A DNA stretch of 64,000 bases from Veillonella sp. CHU740. GTDB taxonomy: Bacteria; Bacillota; Negativicutes; Veillonellales; Veillonellaceae. Below are positions 53,221 through 62,128 of the stretch, piece by piece. The stretch is from positions 43,440 to 107,439 of the forward strand of contig NZ_RQVD01000006.1 in NCBI RefSeq assembly GCF_003992055.1, read 5' to 3'. A model generated the notes under the pieces. It was not told where the DNA came from and searched no databases. It saw nothing but the letters and a program-made list of their open reading frames with translations. The position numbers were made by a program, and so were the translations under genes. Position 1 is the stretch's first letter; every line of letters starts with the position of its first letter.

Positions 53221-53952
53221 ATGCATATCGCATGTATTATACCAGCTAGGTATGGGTCTACTCGTCTGCCGGGAAAGCCGTTGGCCATGATTGGTGATAA
53301 GCCAATGATCCAACGTGTATATGAACAAGTTTCTAAGGCGACGGAGATTGAACAAGTTATTGTTGCTACAGATGATCAACGAGTATATGATGCGGTGGTA
53401 GCCTTTGGTGGACAAGCTATGATGACTCGACCAGATCATTTAACAGGTACAGATCGTTTAGCAGAAGTGGCTGCAACACATACTGAGATTGATGTGATTA
53501 TCAATGTACAAGGGGATGAACCACTTATAGATGCCAATGTCATTGATGCCTTGGCAAGAGAGTTTAAAGAAGACAGTAGTTTACAAATGGGAACGGTTGG
53601 ATGCCCTTTATTAGAAGAGGAATACAACGAACCTAGTGCTGTAAAGGTTATTGTAAACCGCTTAGGAAATGCTATGTATTTTTCAAGGTCTTTAATTCCG
53701 TACCCTAGAAACGCCTTCGTGCAGCCTCCGTTAAAACATGTAGGGATGTATGGATATCAACGCCAGTTCTTATTGAATTATGCGAAGATGGAACCTACCC
53801 CTGCGGAGTTAACAGAGTCATTAGAGCAATTACGGGCTTTGGAGAATGGCTATACAATACGAGTGATTACAACTGATCAGCGCTTTGTAGGTGTAGATAC
53901 ACCAGAAGATTTAGATCGGGTAAATGAAATATTTCGAACATTAGATGCATAA
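53221..53952 (+). CDS. kdsB: CMP-Kdo synthetase
   Basis: This 243-residue cytidylyltransferase activates Kdo with CTP. Motifs: '[31 protein letters not shown]', '[14 protein letters not shown]', '[12 protein letters not shown]', '[11 protein letters not shown]', '[14 protein letters not shown]' and '[18 protein letters not shown]'. It follows lpxK by one base and begins the Kdo supply group kdsB-kdsA-kdsD-kdsC, all colinear. Confidence 0.96.
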   Translation: MHIACIIPARYGSTRLPGKPLAMIGDKPMIQRVYEQVSKATEIEQVIVATDDQRVYDAVVAFGGQAMMTRPDHLTGTDRLAEVAATHTEIDVIINVQGDEPLIDANVIDALAREFKEDSSLQMGTVGCPLLEEEYNEPSAVKVIVNRLGNAMYFSRSLIPYPRNAFVQPPLKHVGMYGYQRQFLLNYAKMEPTPAELTESLEQLRALENGYTIRVITTDQRFVGVDTPEDLDRVNEIFRTLDA

Positions 53953-53977
53953 TATATGCTCTAAGAAAGGAGAACCT

Positions 53978-54796
53978 ATGAAAGAGGTTAAGATTGGTAA
54001 CCTCACCGTTGGTGGTGGTAAAGGTTTATTTTTATTAGCAGGCCCTTGCGTTATTGAAGGGTATGAACGTACATTGGCTATAGGTCGTCGCATGAAAGAA
54101 ATTTGCGAAAAATTAGGAATTCCTTATGTATTTAAGGCTTCTTTTGATAAAGCAAATCGATCTAGCTATTCTTCATTCCGTGGTCCTGGTTTGGAAGAAG
54201 GATTAGAAATTTTAAAAGCTATTAAAGAAGAATTACAAGTCCCTGTAGTGAGTGATATTCATGATATTACACAAATTGAACGAGCAGCAGAGGTATTGGA
54301 CATCCTTCAAATTCCTGCCTTCTTATGCCGTCAAACGGACTTGGTGTATGGAGCAGCAGCTACTGGAAAGTGCGTGAATGTCAAAAAAGGTCAATTCATG
54401 GCTCCTAAAGATATGAGCAATGTGTTGAAAAAAATGGAAGAAACAGGAAACCAAAATTTGATGCTTACAGAACGAGGATTTAGTTTCGGTTATAATAATT
54501 TGGTCGTAGATATGCGATCCTTCCCAATTATGAGATCTTTTGACTATCCAGTTATCTTTGATGCGACTCACTCTGTACAATTGCCAGGTGGAGCGGGTAC
54601 GGCATCTTCTGGACAGCGTGAGTTTGTTGCTAACTTAGCACGGGCAGCGGTAGCGAGTGGTGTAGATGGATTATTCTTTGAAGTCCATGATAATCCTGAA
54701 GAAGCTCTTTCAGACGGACCAAATATGCTATATCTTGATTCCGTAGAGGAATTATTGACAGATTTAATTGCTATCGATACAATCGTAAAAAAATAG
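53978..54796 (+). CDS. kdsA: 3-deoxy-8-phosphooctulonate synthase
   Basis: ATG 53978 follows AAAGGAGA well; an upstream ATG at 53945 lies inside kdsB. The 272-residue class I/II aldolase joins PEP and arabinose-5-phosphate. Motifs: '[16 protein letters not shown]', '[29 protein letters not shown]', 'PVVSDIHD', 'FLCRQTDLV', '[11 protein letters not shown]', '[22 protein letters not shown]' and '[12 protein letters not shown]'. The product is Kdo-8-phosphate. Confidence 0.96.
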   Translation: MKEVKIGNLTVGGGKGLFLLAGPCVIEGYERTLAIGRRMKEICEKLGIPYVFKASFDKANRSSYSSFRGPGLEEGLEILKAIKEELQVPVVSDIHDITQIERAAEVLDILQIPAFLCRQTDLVYGAAATGKCVNVKKGQFMAPKDMSNVLKKMEETGNQNLMLTERGFSFGYNNLVVDMRSFPIMRSFDYPVIFDATHSVQLPGGAGTASSGQREFVANLARAAVASGVDGLFFEVHDNPEEALSDGPNMLYLDSVEELLTDLIAIDTIVKK

Positions 54797-54823
54797 GACA
54801 GATGTAAAGGATGCAGGTGAACT

Positions 54824-55795
54824 ATGAAGATACTTGAACGAGCATCACAAGTGCTCCAAGAAGAATCAAAAGCAGTATTAGATTTAATTGAAACATTAGA
54901 CCACCGTTTTGTAGAGGCTGTAGAGTTAATTTTAGCAGCCAAAGGTCGTGTTGTTTGTACTGGTATGGGGAAATCGGGCCATATTGCTCGTAAGATTTCT
55001 GCTACCTTAGCTAGTACTGGCACACCTGCATTGTTTCTTCATCCCGGTGAAGGTGTTCATGGGGATTTAGGTATGGTGACATCTGATGATGTGGTACTTG
55101 CATTTTCCAATAGTGGAGAAACAAGTGAAGTAGTTAGTTTGTTGCCATCATTACGCCGTATCGGAGCTAAACTTATTTCTGTAGTAGGGAACCAAAGTTC
55201 TACCTTAGGAAGAAATTCCGATGTAACATTATTAGTAGAAGTAGAAAAAGAGGCTTGCCCATTAGGGTTAGCACCGACTACTAGTACGACAGCAGCGTTG
55301 GCATTAGGTGATGCATTAGCCGTATGTTTGTTAGACCAACATCAATTTACACCAGAAAATTTTGCTGTATTCCATCCAGGTGGATCCTTAGGGTGCAAAC
55401 TATTATTGACGGTAGAGAACATCATGCATGGGGAGGAAGACAATCCAGTCATTCATAGGACAGCTACGGTGAAAGATGCTTTGTTTGTCATGACAAATAA
55501 AGGGTTAGGAGCTGCGAATGTCATAGATGAAGAAGGGAATTTAGTGGGCCTTGTTACAGATGGGGACATACGAAGGGGCTTAGATTCTGGTAGTAATTTC
55601 CTAGTATGGCCAATTGAAGATATGATGACAAAAGCGCCGCGTACGATTACGAAGGATAAGTTAGCGGCAGAAGCCTTACATATGATGGAAAAGCATCAGC
55701 CTAGACCGATTACTGTATTACCCGTAGTCAGTCATGATGGTAAAAGTTTAGGCTTGGTACATATTACTGATTTATTGCGAAGAGGCATTGTGTAA
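54824..55795 (+). CDS. kdsD: Arabinose-5-phosphate isomerase KdsD
   Basis: The 323-residue protein has an SIS sugar isomerase domain ('GRVVCTGMGKSGHIARKISATLASTGTPALFLHPGEGVHGDLGMV', 'LAFSNSGETSEVV', 'VFHPGGSLG') followed by two CBS domains (about 200-323). It converts ribulose-5-phosphate to arabinose-5-phosphate for Kdo. CBS pairs often respond to nucleotides such as CMP-Kdo. It shares its last base with the start of kdsC. Confidence 0.95.
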   Translation: MKILERASQVLQEESKAVLDLIETLDHRFVEAVELILAAKGRVVCTGMGKSGHIARKISATLASTGTPALFLHPGEGVHGDLGMVTSDDVVLAFSNSGETSEVVSLLPSLRRIGAKLISVVGNQSSTLGRNSDVTLLVEVEKEACPLGLAPTTSTTAALALGDALAVCLLDQHQFTPENFAVFHPGGSLGCKLLLTVENIMHGEEDNPVIHRTATVKDALFVMTNKGLGAANVIDEEGNLVGLVTDGDIRRGLDSGSNFLVWPIEDMMTKAPRTITKDKLAAEALHMMEKHQPRPITVLPVVSHDGKSLGLVHITDLLRRGIV

Positions 55796-56316
55796 TGGCG
55801 ATACGATGTTTAGTTCTCGATGTAGATGGAGTCCTTACAAAAGGTGAGATTATCTATACATCTACAGGGGAAGAAATAAAAGCATTCCATGCAAAAGATG
55901 GATTAGGATTAACATTAGCGCATACCATGGGGCTATATACAGCGATCATTACAGGCCGTACATCGCCTATGGTAGAGCGACGCGCAAAAGAATTAAAAAT
56001 TTCTCATTTGCAAATGGGAAGTCATAACAAAAGTGAAGGTCTTCAAGAGCTATTGAAGGTCCTTCCTATAACAGCCGATGAGGTAGCCTACATCGGCGAT
56101 GATTTAAATGATTTAGGCATTATGTCTAAAGTAGGGTTACCAATTACCCCTCAAGACGGGGCGAAAGAAGTAAAAGATATTGCTCATTATATTTGTCAGG
56201 CTAAGGGCGGTGAAGGTGCCGTTCGAGAAGCTGTAGAATATATATTAAAACATGAAGGACTTTGGGAGGAAGCTGTACGCAAGTATAAAGACGAATCCTA
56301 TCATACAGGTCAATAG
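55795..56316 (+). CDS. kdsC: 3-deoxy-8-phosphooctulonate phosphatase KdsC
   Basis: The 173-residue HAD phosphatase lacks a cap and works as a tetramer. It has motif I 'LVLDVDGVLTKGEIIY', 'EIKAFHAKDGLGLTLAHTMGL', 'IITGRTSPMVERRAKEL', 'GSHNKSEGLQELL' and 'AYIGDDLNDLGIMSKVGLPI'. It releases Kdo from Kdo-8-phosphate. The ATG overlaps the kdsD stop by one base. Confidence 0.95.
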   Translation: MAIRCLVLDVDGVLTKGEIIYTSTGEEIKAFHAKDGLGLTLAHTMGLYTAIITGRTSPMVERRAKELKISHLQMGSHNKSEGLQELLKVLPITADEVAYIGDDLNDLGIMSKVGLPITPQDGAKEVKDIAHYICQAKGGEGAVREAVEYILKHEGLWEEAVRKYKDESYHTGQ

Positions 56317-56329
56317 AAAGGAGGCTTAC

Positions 56330-57259
56330 ATGGCAGGAGAATGGCAATATACGGCATTGAAAACAATTAGTAAGCTAGTATGTAAATTACCATATTCTAC
56401 AATTTTATCTGTTGGAGCTTTCCTAGGGCCGTTGTATAAAATTTTTGGAAAAAAACAGGTTAAACGAGGTTTAAACAACCTTATGATTGGCCTTGCCATA
56501 GAGGAAAAAGAAGCCATGGCTATCTTAGATCGTTTATTTCAAAATTTGGGACGATCTGTATTAGAAACGCTATATATGCCAAACCTAACACCAGAGTTTA
56601 TTAAAGAACATATTGAGTTGCGAGGGGCAGAGCATTTAGAAGCAGCTATGGCTGAAGATAAAGGTGTTGTTATCTTAACGGCCCATATTGGGAATTGGGA
56701 ATGGATGGGCGCTGCTTTAGCAGCTAATGGATACCCTTCTACAACGATAGTTAAGAATCAACCGAACGCACAATTCACAAGATTGATGAATGAATATCGT
56801 GAAATGGTAGGTCTCGAAGTATTCGCCCGTGGTGGATCAGAAATGAGAGGTGCCGCACAGGCTATGAAAGCTAAAAAGCTATTGGGCTTTTTGGCCGATC
56901 AAGATGGATGGTACCAAGGTCTTCCAGTGATGTTTTTAGGACAGGAATCGTCAGCAGTGACGGGACCAGCATCATTCGCAAGAAAATTTAAAGCTCCAGT
57001 CGTTCCTGTATTTGCTTCCCGCAAGGAGAATGGACATATTGTACATATTCTACCAGCACTGCATTATAAAGATACTGGTGATGTGGAGAAAGATATGTTC
57101 CGCCTTACGGAAGAGACTGTTAAAATTACAGAAGATTTTATCAAAGAACATCCAGATGAATGGCTATGGTTCCAACATCGTTGGAATACAAAGTTAGAGG
57201 ATATTGCAGATATCGAACGAAAATTGCAAGTGCGGGAGGCAGTGCATGGAGAAAAATAA
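56330..57259 (+). CDS. LpxL/HtrB-type acyltransferase, copy 2
   Basis: ATG 56330 follows AAAGGAGG; the longer in-frame start at 56252 lies inside kdsC. The 309-residue protein has the catalytic H-x4-E in 'VILTAHIGNWEWMGAAL', 'LLGFLADQDGWYQGLPVMFLGQESSAVTGPASFARKFKAPVVPVF' and 'HPDEWLWFQHRWNTK'. It probably adds the second late acyl chain to lipid A; copy 1 is at 43850. It overlaps lptC by 14 bases. Confidence 0.88.
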   Translation: MAGEWQYTALKTISKLVCKLPYSTILSVGAFLGPLYKIFGKKQVKRGLNNLMIGLAIEEKEAMAILDRLFQNLGRSVLETLYMPNLTPEFIKEHIELRGAEHLEAAMAEDKGVVILTAHIGNWEWMGAALAANGYPSTTIVKNQPNAQFTRLMNEYREMVGLEVFARGGSEMRGAAQAMKAKKLLGFLADQDGWYQGLPVMFLGQESSAVTGPASFARKFKAPVVPVFASRKENGHIVHILPALHYKDTGDVEKDMFRLTEETVKITEDFIKEHPDEWLWFQHRWNTKLEDIADIERKLQVREAVHGEK

Positions 57260-57776
57260 AAAACTTCTATTCACTATCATAGTAGGCATTGCCATCCTGA
57301 TTGGACTGGGCTATTTTCTCTATGGTGGAACAGAAACAGCTACAGAAGGTCCTTCAGGAAACTCCATTAGCTTTAATGGAACAGAATTAAAAGAAGAAAA
57401 AAATGGACAACTAGTTTGGTCTGTAAAAGCAGAAAAAATAAGTGTGGACCAAACAACAAAAGTGATTACATTAGATATGATTACGGGCACATTTCATCGG
57501 GATGGAACGGTATTAACTGTAAAAGCACCGAAAGGAGTCGTTTCTAGTGATCATGGAAAGATTACTTTATCAGGTGGTATAGAAGCTACTTCTAATACAG
57601 GTGCTAGCCTTCGTACAGAAGGAATAGAATATATAAGTAAAACTCAACAATTCAAATCTACCTCTAAATTTACATACTCCGATGGGGAAACAACATTAGA
57701 GGGGGATGCATTAGAAGCAGATATGATCTTGCAACAAGTAACAGCAAAAGGTCATGCTCAATTGATTCGCAAGTAG
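57246..57776 (+). CDS. lptC: LPS export protein LptC
   Basis: ATG 57246 follows GGGAGG; an in-frame ATG at 57204 lies deeper inside the acyltransferase gene and lacks a ribosome site. The 176-residue product has one N-terminal membrane anchor (about 7-25) and then a periplasmic beta-jellyroll of the OstA/LptC type ('ISFNGTELKEEKNGQLVWSVKAEKISVDQTTKVITLDMITG', 'LTVKAPKGVVSS'). It passes LPS from LptB-permease to LptA. The next gene is lptA. Confidence 0.86.
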   Translation: MEKNKKLLFTIIVGIAILIGLGYFLYGGTETATEGPSGNSISFNGTELKEEKNGQLVWSVKAEKISVDQTTKVITLDMITGTFHRDGTVLTVKAPKGVVSSDHGKITLSGGIEATSNTGASLRTEGIEYISKTQQFKSTSKFTYSDGETTLEGDALEADMILQQVTAKGHAQLIRK

Positions 57777-57787
57777 GAAGGATATTC

Positions 57788-58516
57788 ATGAAAATACAAC
57801 ATTTACTCGTAGCGGCTCTTGTGGGCGGTGTTATGATGATTCCCGTATGGGCAGCTCCTGCGGATACTCGTCAAGCCGGCAGCATTATGATTACCGCTGA
57901 TCAATTAACATATGATGGCTCGACTGGTCGAGCAGAAGCAAAAGGCAGTGTGGTAATCACAAAGGATGATAAGACATTAACTGGTGCTTCTGGCTGGTAC
58001 AATACTAAAAGTGAAGAAGGTTTCTTAACGGGGGGCGTGAGTATGATTGGTACAAACATGTCCATGGCAGCCGGAGAGGTACATTCTTTACAAAATCGTC
58101 AATTTGATGCCACAGGAGATGTGCATTTACAAAAGGATGATCGACAGCTGTACGGTGATCGTGTAAACTATAATACGGAAACTGGGTACGGTGAGATCAT
58201 TGGTAATGGTAAGCTCATCATGGCTGATAATGTACTGACAGGCCAACGTATTGAAGCATATACTAACCAAATCTCAGCAACAGCTACAGGTGGTGTTACA
58301 TTATCTAGCACCAGTCGTAATGTAAATGCGACAGCTGATTCTGCTGTGTATACACAAACACCAAATCAAAATGATGGGGTAGCCTATCTAAAAGGCAATG
58401 CGAAAGCAGTACAAAATGGTAATGTTCTGGAGGCTCCAGAGCTAAAAATTACTCTAAGCGACAACAGTGCAGAAACTCTTGGAGGACGTAGTACATTAAT
58501 CATTACTCCAAAGTAA
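57788..58516 (+). CDS. lptA: LPS transport periplasmic protein LptA (OstA-like)
   Basis: This 242-residue protein has a signal peptide (cleavage after PVWAA, about residue 23) and OstA jellyroll repeats ('SIMITADQLTYDGSTGRAEAKGSVVITKDDKTLTGASGWYNTKSEEGFLTGGV', 'MADNVLTGQRIEAYTNQISATATGGVTLSS'). It is longer than E. coli LptA (185) and resembles a single-chain bridge with more rungs. It forms the periplasmic bridge to the LptD translocon, not in this window. Confidence 0.88.
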   Translation: MKIQHLLVAALVGGVMMIPVWAAPADTRQAGSIMITADQLTYDGSTGRAEAKGSVVITKDDKTLTGASGWYNTKSEEGFLTGGVSMIGTNMSMAAGEVHSLQNRQFDATGDVHLQKDDRQLYGDRVNYNTETGYGEIIGNGKLIMADNVLTGQRIEAYTNQISATATGGVTLSSTSRNVNATADSAVYTQTPNQNDGVAYLKGNAKAVQNGNVLEAPELKITLSDNSAETLGGRSTLIITPK

Positions 58517-58525
58517 GGAGCTTGT

Positions 58526-59245
58526 ATGTATATAGAAACAAAGGATTTAATTAAAACATATAAATCGCGAAATGTAGTGGACCAAGTGAGTGTTCGCGTA
58601 GAAGAAGGGGAAATTGTGGGCCTCTTAGGTCCTAATGGAGCCGGTAAAACAACGACATTCTATATGATTGTTGGTGTGGAAAAGGCATCCTCTGGCACTA
58701 TCTCTATTGGAGATGTAGATGTAACGCATATGCCTATGTATAAGCGTTCTACTTACGGAATTGGCTACTTACCACAAGAAGCATCTATATTTCGCAATTT
58801 AACGGTAGAGGATAATATCCTTGCTATGTTGGAAACTACGAAGTTATCTAAATCAGAGCAAAAGGATATGATGGAATCTTTACTTGAAGAGTTTCATATT
58901 ACCCATGTACGAGACAGATTGGGAATTCAACTATCTGGTGGTGAACGTCGTAGGGTAGAAATCGCTCGGGCCATTTCGTTAAGTCCTAAGTTTATTTTAT
59001 TGGACGAGCCATTTGCTGGTGTTGACCCTATTGCAGTAGCTGATATCCAATCTATCATTCGTCATTTGAAGGATCGAGGGATTGGTGTTCTTATTACGGA
59101 CCATAATGTGCGAGAAACATTAGGGATTGTAGATAAAGCGTATATATTGAATAGTGGTAAGATTTTATTAGAAGGTACTGCCGATGAAGTAGCCAACAGT
59201 GAGGTGGCTCGGAAATTCTATTTAGGCGATGACTTCCGGATGTAG
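58526..59245 (+). CDS. lptB: LPS export ABC transporter ATP-binding protein LptB
   Basis: The 239-residue ATPase has Walker A (GPNGAGKTT), signature LSGGERRR, Walker B ([19 protein letters not shown]) and '[10 protein letters not shown]', the LptB variant of the H loop. It drives LPS extraction by the next-door LptF/G permease. AAGGAG precedes ATG 58526, and the genes are 8 bases apart. Confidence 0.94.
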   Translation: MYIETKDLIKTYKSRNVVDQVSVRVEEGEIVGLLGPNGAGKTTTFYMIVGVEKASSGTISIGDVDVTHMPMYKRSTYGIGYLPQEASIFRNLTVEDNILAMLETTKLSKSEQKDMMESLLEEFHITHVRDRLGIQLSGGERRRVEIARAISLSPKFILLDEPFAGVDPIAVADIQSIIRHLKDRGIGVLITDHNVRETLGIVDKAYILNSGKILLEGTADEVANSEVARKFYLGDDFRM

Positions 59246-59253
59246 GAGAAGAT

Positions 59254-60345
59254 ATGAGAATTTTAGATAAATATATATTGAAAGCTTTCATAGGGCCCTT
59301 CTTATTCGGTATCTTTGCTTTTACTAGTATTTTTATCGGAACAGGTACGCTATTTCGAATCGCTCAATACATTACTGAATATGGGGCTAGCTTATGGTCT
59401 GTTACAAGAGCATTTCTATTAGCATTGCCTAATATTGTTATTTTGACATTCCCTATGTCCGTTCTACTAGGCTCTTTAATGACATTTGGTCGATTAAGTG
59501 GGTCTAGTGAAATTATTGTTATGCGAGCAGGAGGGCAAAACTTTTTACGATTGGCTACACCAGTGTATATTATGGCCTTTTTGATTTCTCTATGCTCTAT
59601 TGCTTTTAATGAGTATGTGGTGCCTGCTGCAAACCATGCATATCAGACAATTATTCGGGAAGAGATTGTTAAGAAGGCAACACCACAAACACAGGAGCAT
59701 ATCGTATTAAAGACATTGTCTGACCAAAAGATTAATACCCTGATGTATGCTGGCAAATATGATAGTGAAACTAAGCTCTTATCAGATATTACAGTGCAAC
59801 AGTTTACCGATGGTGAAGTGACACAAATTGAACGTGCTAAAACGGCTAATTGGAATGGTCAATATTGGATTATGCATGATGGAACCATTTATGATATCAA
59901 TGCATCTGGTGAAGGTATTGATAGGACATTGCATTTTGATGAACAAATATTGCCAATACAGCAAGATCCTGATAAAATTAGTCACTCTCAGCGTAAGCCG
60001 GAAGAAATGACAATTAAAGAGATTAGACAACAAATCAAAGGGATGGAAGCCACAGGTGGAAAAATTACGGAATGGCAAATGGAAATGTACCAACGCTTTA
60101 CAATTCCGGTGGCCAGCTTTATTTTTGCATTAGTAGGTGCTCCATTAGGATTGCAAAAACAACGGTCTAGTTCCTCGATCGGATTCGGGATTTCAGTTCT
60201 TGTCATTTTTATTTACTATGGTGTTATGACATTATCCGGTGCCTTAGGTAAAGGTGGTGCTATACCTCCGTTAATGGCAGCTTGGATTCCTAATATCTTA
60301 GGCGTTTTTGCAGGATTATATTTAAATTGGCGTGTGTCAAAATAA
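59254..60345 (+). CDS. LptF/LptG-family LPS export permease (single copy)
   Basis: The 363-residue protein has the YjgP/YjgQ layout: N-terminal helices ('ILDKYILKAFIGPFLFGIFAFTSIFIGTGTLF', 'NIVILTFPMSVLLGSLMTFGRLSGSSEIIVMRAGG'), a periplasmic jellyroll (about 120-255) and C-terminal helices ('PVASFIFALVGAPLGLQKQRSSSSIGFGISVLVIFIYYGVMTLSGALGKGG'). E. coli uses two such proteins, LptF and LptG; here only one is next to lptB and no second follows. It may act as a homodimer, or a partner lies elsewhere. Confidence 0.88.
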   Translation: MRILDKYILKAFIGPFLFGIFAFTSIFIGTGTLFRIAQYITEYGASLWSVTRAFLLALPNIVILTFPMSVLLGSLMTFGRLSGSSEIIVMRAGGQNFLRLATPVYIMAFLISLCSIAFNEYVVPAANHAYQTIIREEIVKKATPQTQEHIVLKTLSDQKINTLMYAGKYDSETKLLSDITVQQFTDGEVTQIERAKTANWNGQYWIMHDGTIYDINASGEGIDRTLHFDEQILPIQQDPDKISHSQRKPEEMTIKEIRQQIKGMEATGGKITEWQMEMYQRFTIPVASFIFALVGAPLGLQKQRSSSSIGFGISVLVIFIYYGVMTLSGALGKGGAIPPLMAAWIPNILGVFAGLYLNWRVSK

Positions 60346-60372
60346 AAATTGATGTAGCGTATAGGAAAATTG

Positions 60373-60411
60373 ATAGTACCAATTATGGAAATAGTTGGTG
60401 CTATTCTTTTT
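60373..60411 (+). terminator. Terminator after the lpt operon
   Basis: ATAGTACCAA (60373-60382) pairs with TTGGTGCTAT (60395-60404), one G-U pair, followed by TCTTTTTATC. It ends the envelope cluster transcript. Confidence 0.8.
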
Positions 60412-60426
60412 ATCTTCCTATAACCA

Positions 60427-60455
60427 TTGTAGTAGAGTAGGGATTTTGATATACT
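60427..60455 (+). promoter_or_regulatory. Promoter of DUF3084 gene
   Basis: TTGTAG (60427-60432), 17 bases, TATACT (60450-60455), placed between the lpt terminator and the DUF3084 start. Confidence 0.5.
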
Positions 60456-60501
60456 AGTTAGAGGTATAGAGATAATCATTTTTATGTTGAGGTATATTGC
60501 C

Positions 60502-61683
60502 ATGTTAGTCGGATTATGGGTCCTTCTCATTATTACAGTCATGGGAGGGTTGATTGCTTTTTTAGGCGATAAAATCGGTACAAAAGTAGGAAAACGGCGT
60601 ATGAGCTTATTTGGGTTGCGACCTAAATATACATCGATTATTGTTACTATAGTAACGGGGATAGTAATTTCTGCATCTACATTAGGTATATTGAGCATTG
60701 CTTCAAATAATGTGCGTACAGCACTATTTGGTATGGAACAATTGAAAGCAGAAATGGCACAACTTTCAGCAGATATTGAAACAAAAACAAAAGCCTTAGA
60801 TCAAAGTAACAATGAGTTACAAGAGAAAAATAAGCAGTTGCGACAAGTACAGAATGATGTAGTGGCGACAGAAAGTGAATTAGAAGAGACGAGAAGTGCA
60901 TTGTCGAATATGGGAGATCGGTTAGTTTCCATTCAGGATGCATATGCAGAAGCCGAACATAAATTGTCTGCTTCCAATGCAGCAGTGGGCCATTTAGAAA
61001 CGGTCAAAGACCAATTGGAAAGCCATGTGGAAGAGTTACAATTGACTACAAAACAACTAGAATATGGTATTAACCATGTGCGAGAAGGTAATGTAGTGTT
61101 CCGCAATGGGGAAGTCTTAGCCCAAGCTGTGATTCGTCCAGGTTTAGGGGAAGTAGAAAGCATGGCAGCACTCACAAGCTTCTTGAAAGATACGAACCGT
61201 TTGATTCTAAATCGATTCCAAATGAATGAAGAAAAAACTGTAATCTATATTAGTCGAGATAATTTGGATGCCATTGCGAAACAAATTGCAGCGTCCAATA
61301 CACCCTTGATGATACGTGTGACAGCTGCGGCTAATATTATTTATGGAGAGCCTGCCTTGGCAGAGGTTCATGCCTATCAACATACGTTAGTATTGCAAAA
61401 AGGTACTGTCTTGTGGTCCTCTACGGTTCAAGGGGGGCAAGGCGCACAAGACGATGTATTAGCATTTTTGAAAGCTGTGAATACACAGGCAAAAGAAAGA
61501 GGTATTCTACCAGATCCAATCACAGGTGAAGTAGGATCTCTTCCGGGAAATGAACTGTTTGATACGATTCGTAAGGTAGAATTACAAAAAGGGCCTGTGA
61601 AACTAGAAGCAATTACTCGAGAAGATACATTTACTAGTGGGCCTGTACAAATACAGTTGAGGGTCATACCTGCTGACAGTTGA
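60502..61683 (+). CDS. DUF3084 family membrane protein
   Basis: I prefer ATG 60502, 9 bases after GAGG, over ATG 60484, which has no ribosome site nearby; the protein is then 393 residues. It has two membrane segments around the DUF3084 core ('GGLIAFLGDKIGTKVGKRRMSLFGLRPKYTSIIVTIVTGIVISASTLGIL'), a long coiled coil (about 80-195: 'LEETRSALSNMGDRLVSIQDAYAEAEHKL'), and a C-terminal domain ('FRNGEVLAQAVIRPG'). DUF3084 proteins are known from cyanobacteria and Firmicutes and have no assigned function. It is followed by the RNase H-fold gene at 10 bases, a recurring pair. Confidence 0.85.
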   Translation: MLVGLWVLLIITVMGGLIAFLGDKIGTKVGKRRMSLFGLRPKYTSIIVTIVTGIVISASTLGILSIASNNVRTALFGMEQLKAEMAQLSADIETKTKALDQSNNELQEKNKQLRQVQNDVVATESELEETRSALSNMGDRLVSIQDAYAEAEHKLSASNAAVGHLETVKDQLESHVEELQLTTKQLEYGINHVREGNVVFRNGEVLAQAVIRPGLGEVESMAALTSFLKDTNRLILNRFQMNEEKTVIYISRDNLDAIAKQIAASNTPLMIRVTAAANIIYGEPALAEVHAYQHTLVLQKGTVLWSSTVQGGQGAQDDVLAFLKAVNTQAKERGILPDPITGEVGSLPGNELFDTIRKVELQKGPVKLEAITREDTFTSGPVQIQLRVIPADS

Positions 61684-61693
61684 GAGGTCATAT

Positions 61694-62128
61694 ATGAAAA
61701 CAACAGCCTATGTACTAGTGGTAGATCCTGGTCGAGAAAAAACTGGTATAGCGATTCTATCCGGTGAGTCAATACTATTGATGATGGACATCGTTCCAAC
61801 GCTGTCGATTGAAAAGAAACTGGAGTCACTAGTTACAATGTATCCTTCCGTGCAATACTTAATTTGTGGAGATGGCACTAATCACCGTGCAGTGGGAGAT
61901 ATAGTAAGAGACGTAGCTGTGAAAAAAGGAAAGCACTTTTCCTATATGGATGAATCACATACTACGGAAGAAGCTCGAAAACGATATTTTGAAGTGCATC
62001 CTCCAAGGGGTTGGAGACGGTTAATTCCCAGAGGAATGTTATATCCTCCGGTACCTGTCGATGATATTACAGCATGGATTATTGGAGAACGTTGGTTAGT
62101 AACACATAAGGAGACAGTAATTAAGTAA
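61694..62128 (+). CDS. RNase H-fold (YqgF/RuvC-like) protein
   Basis: This 144-residue protein opens with an RNase H fold ('YVLVVDPGREKTGIAILSG', likely first catalytic Asp), has 'YLICGDGTNHRAVGDIVRD', and a later acidic block 'MDESHTTEEARKRYFE', the pattern of YqgF and RuvC-like nucleases. It is shorter and more divergent than the true pre-16S processing enzyme YqgF (RuvX), so it is probably a paralogue linked to DUF3084. It overlaps the YitT gene by one base (TAATG). Confidence 0.8.
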   Translation: MKTTAYVLVVDPGREKTGIAILSGESILLMMDIVPTLSIEKKLESLVTMYPSVQYLICGDGTNHRAVGDIVRDVAVKKGKHFSYMDESHTTEEARKRYFEVHPPRGWRRLIPRGMLYPPVPVDDITAWIIGERWLVTHKETVIK

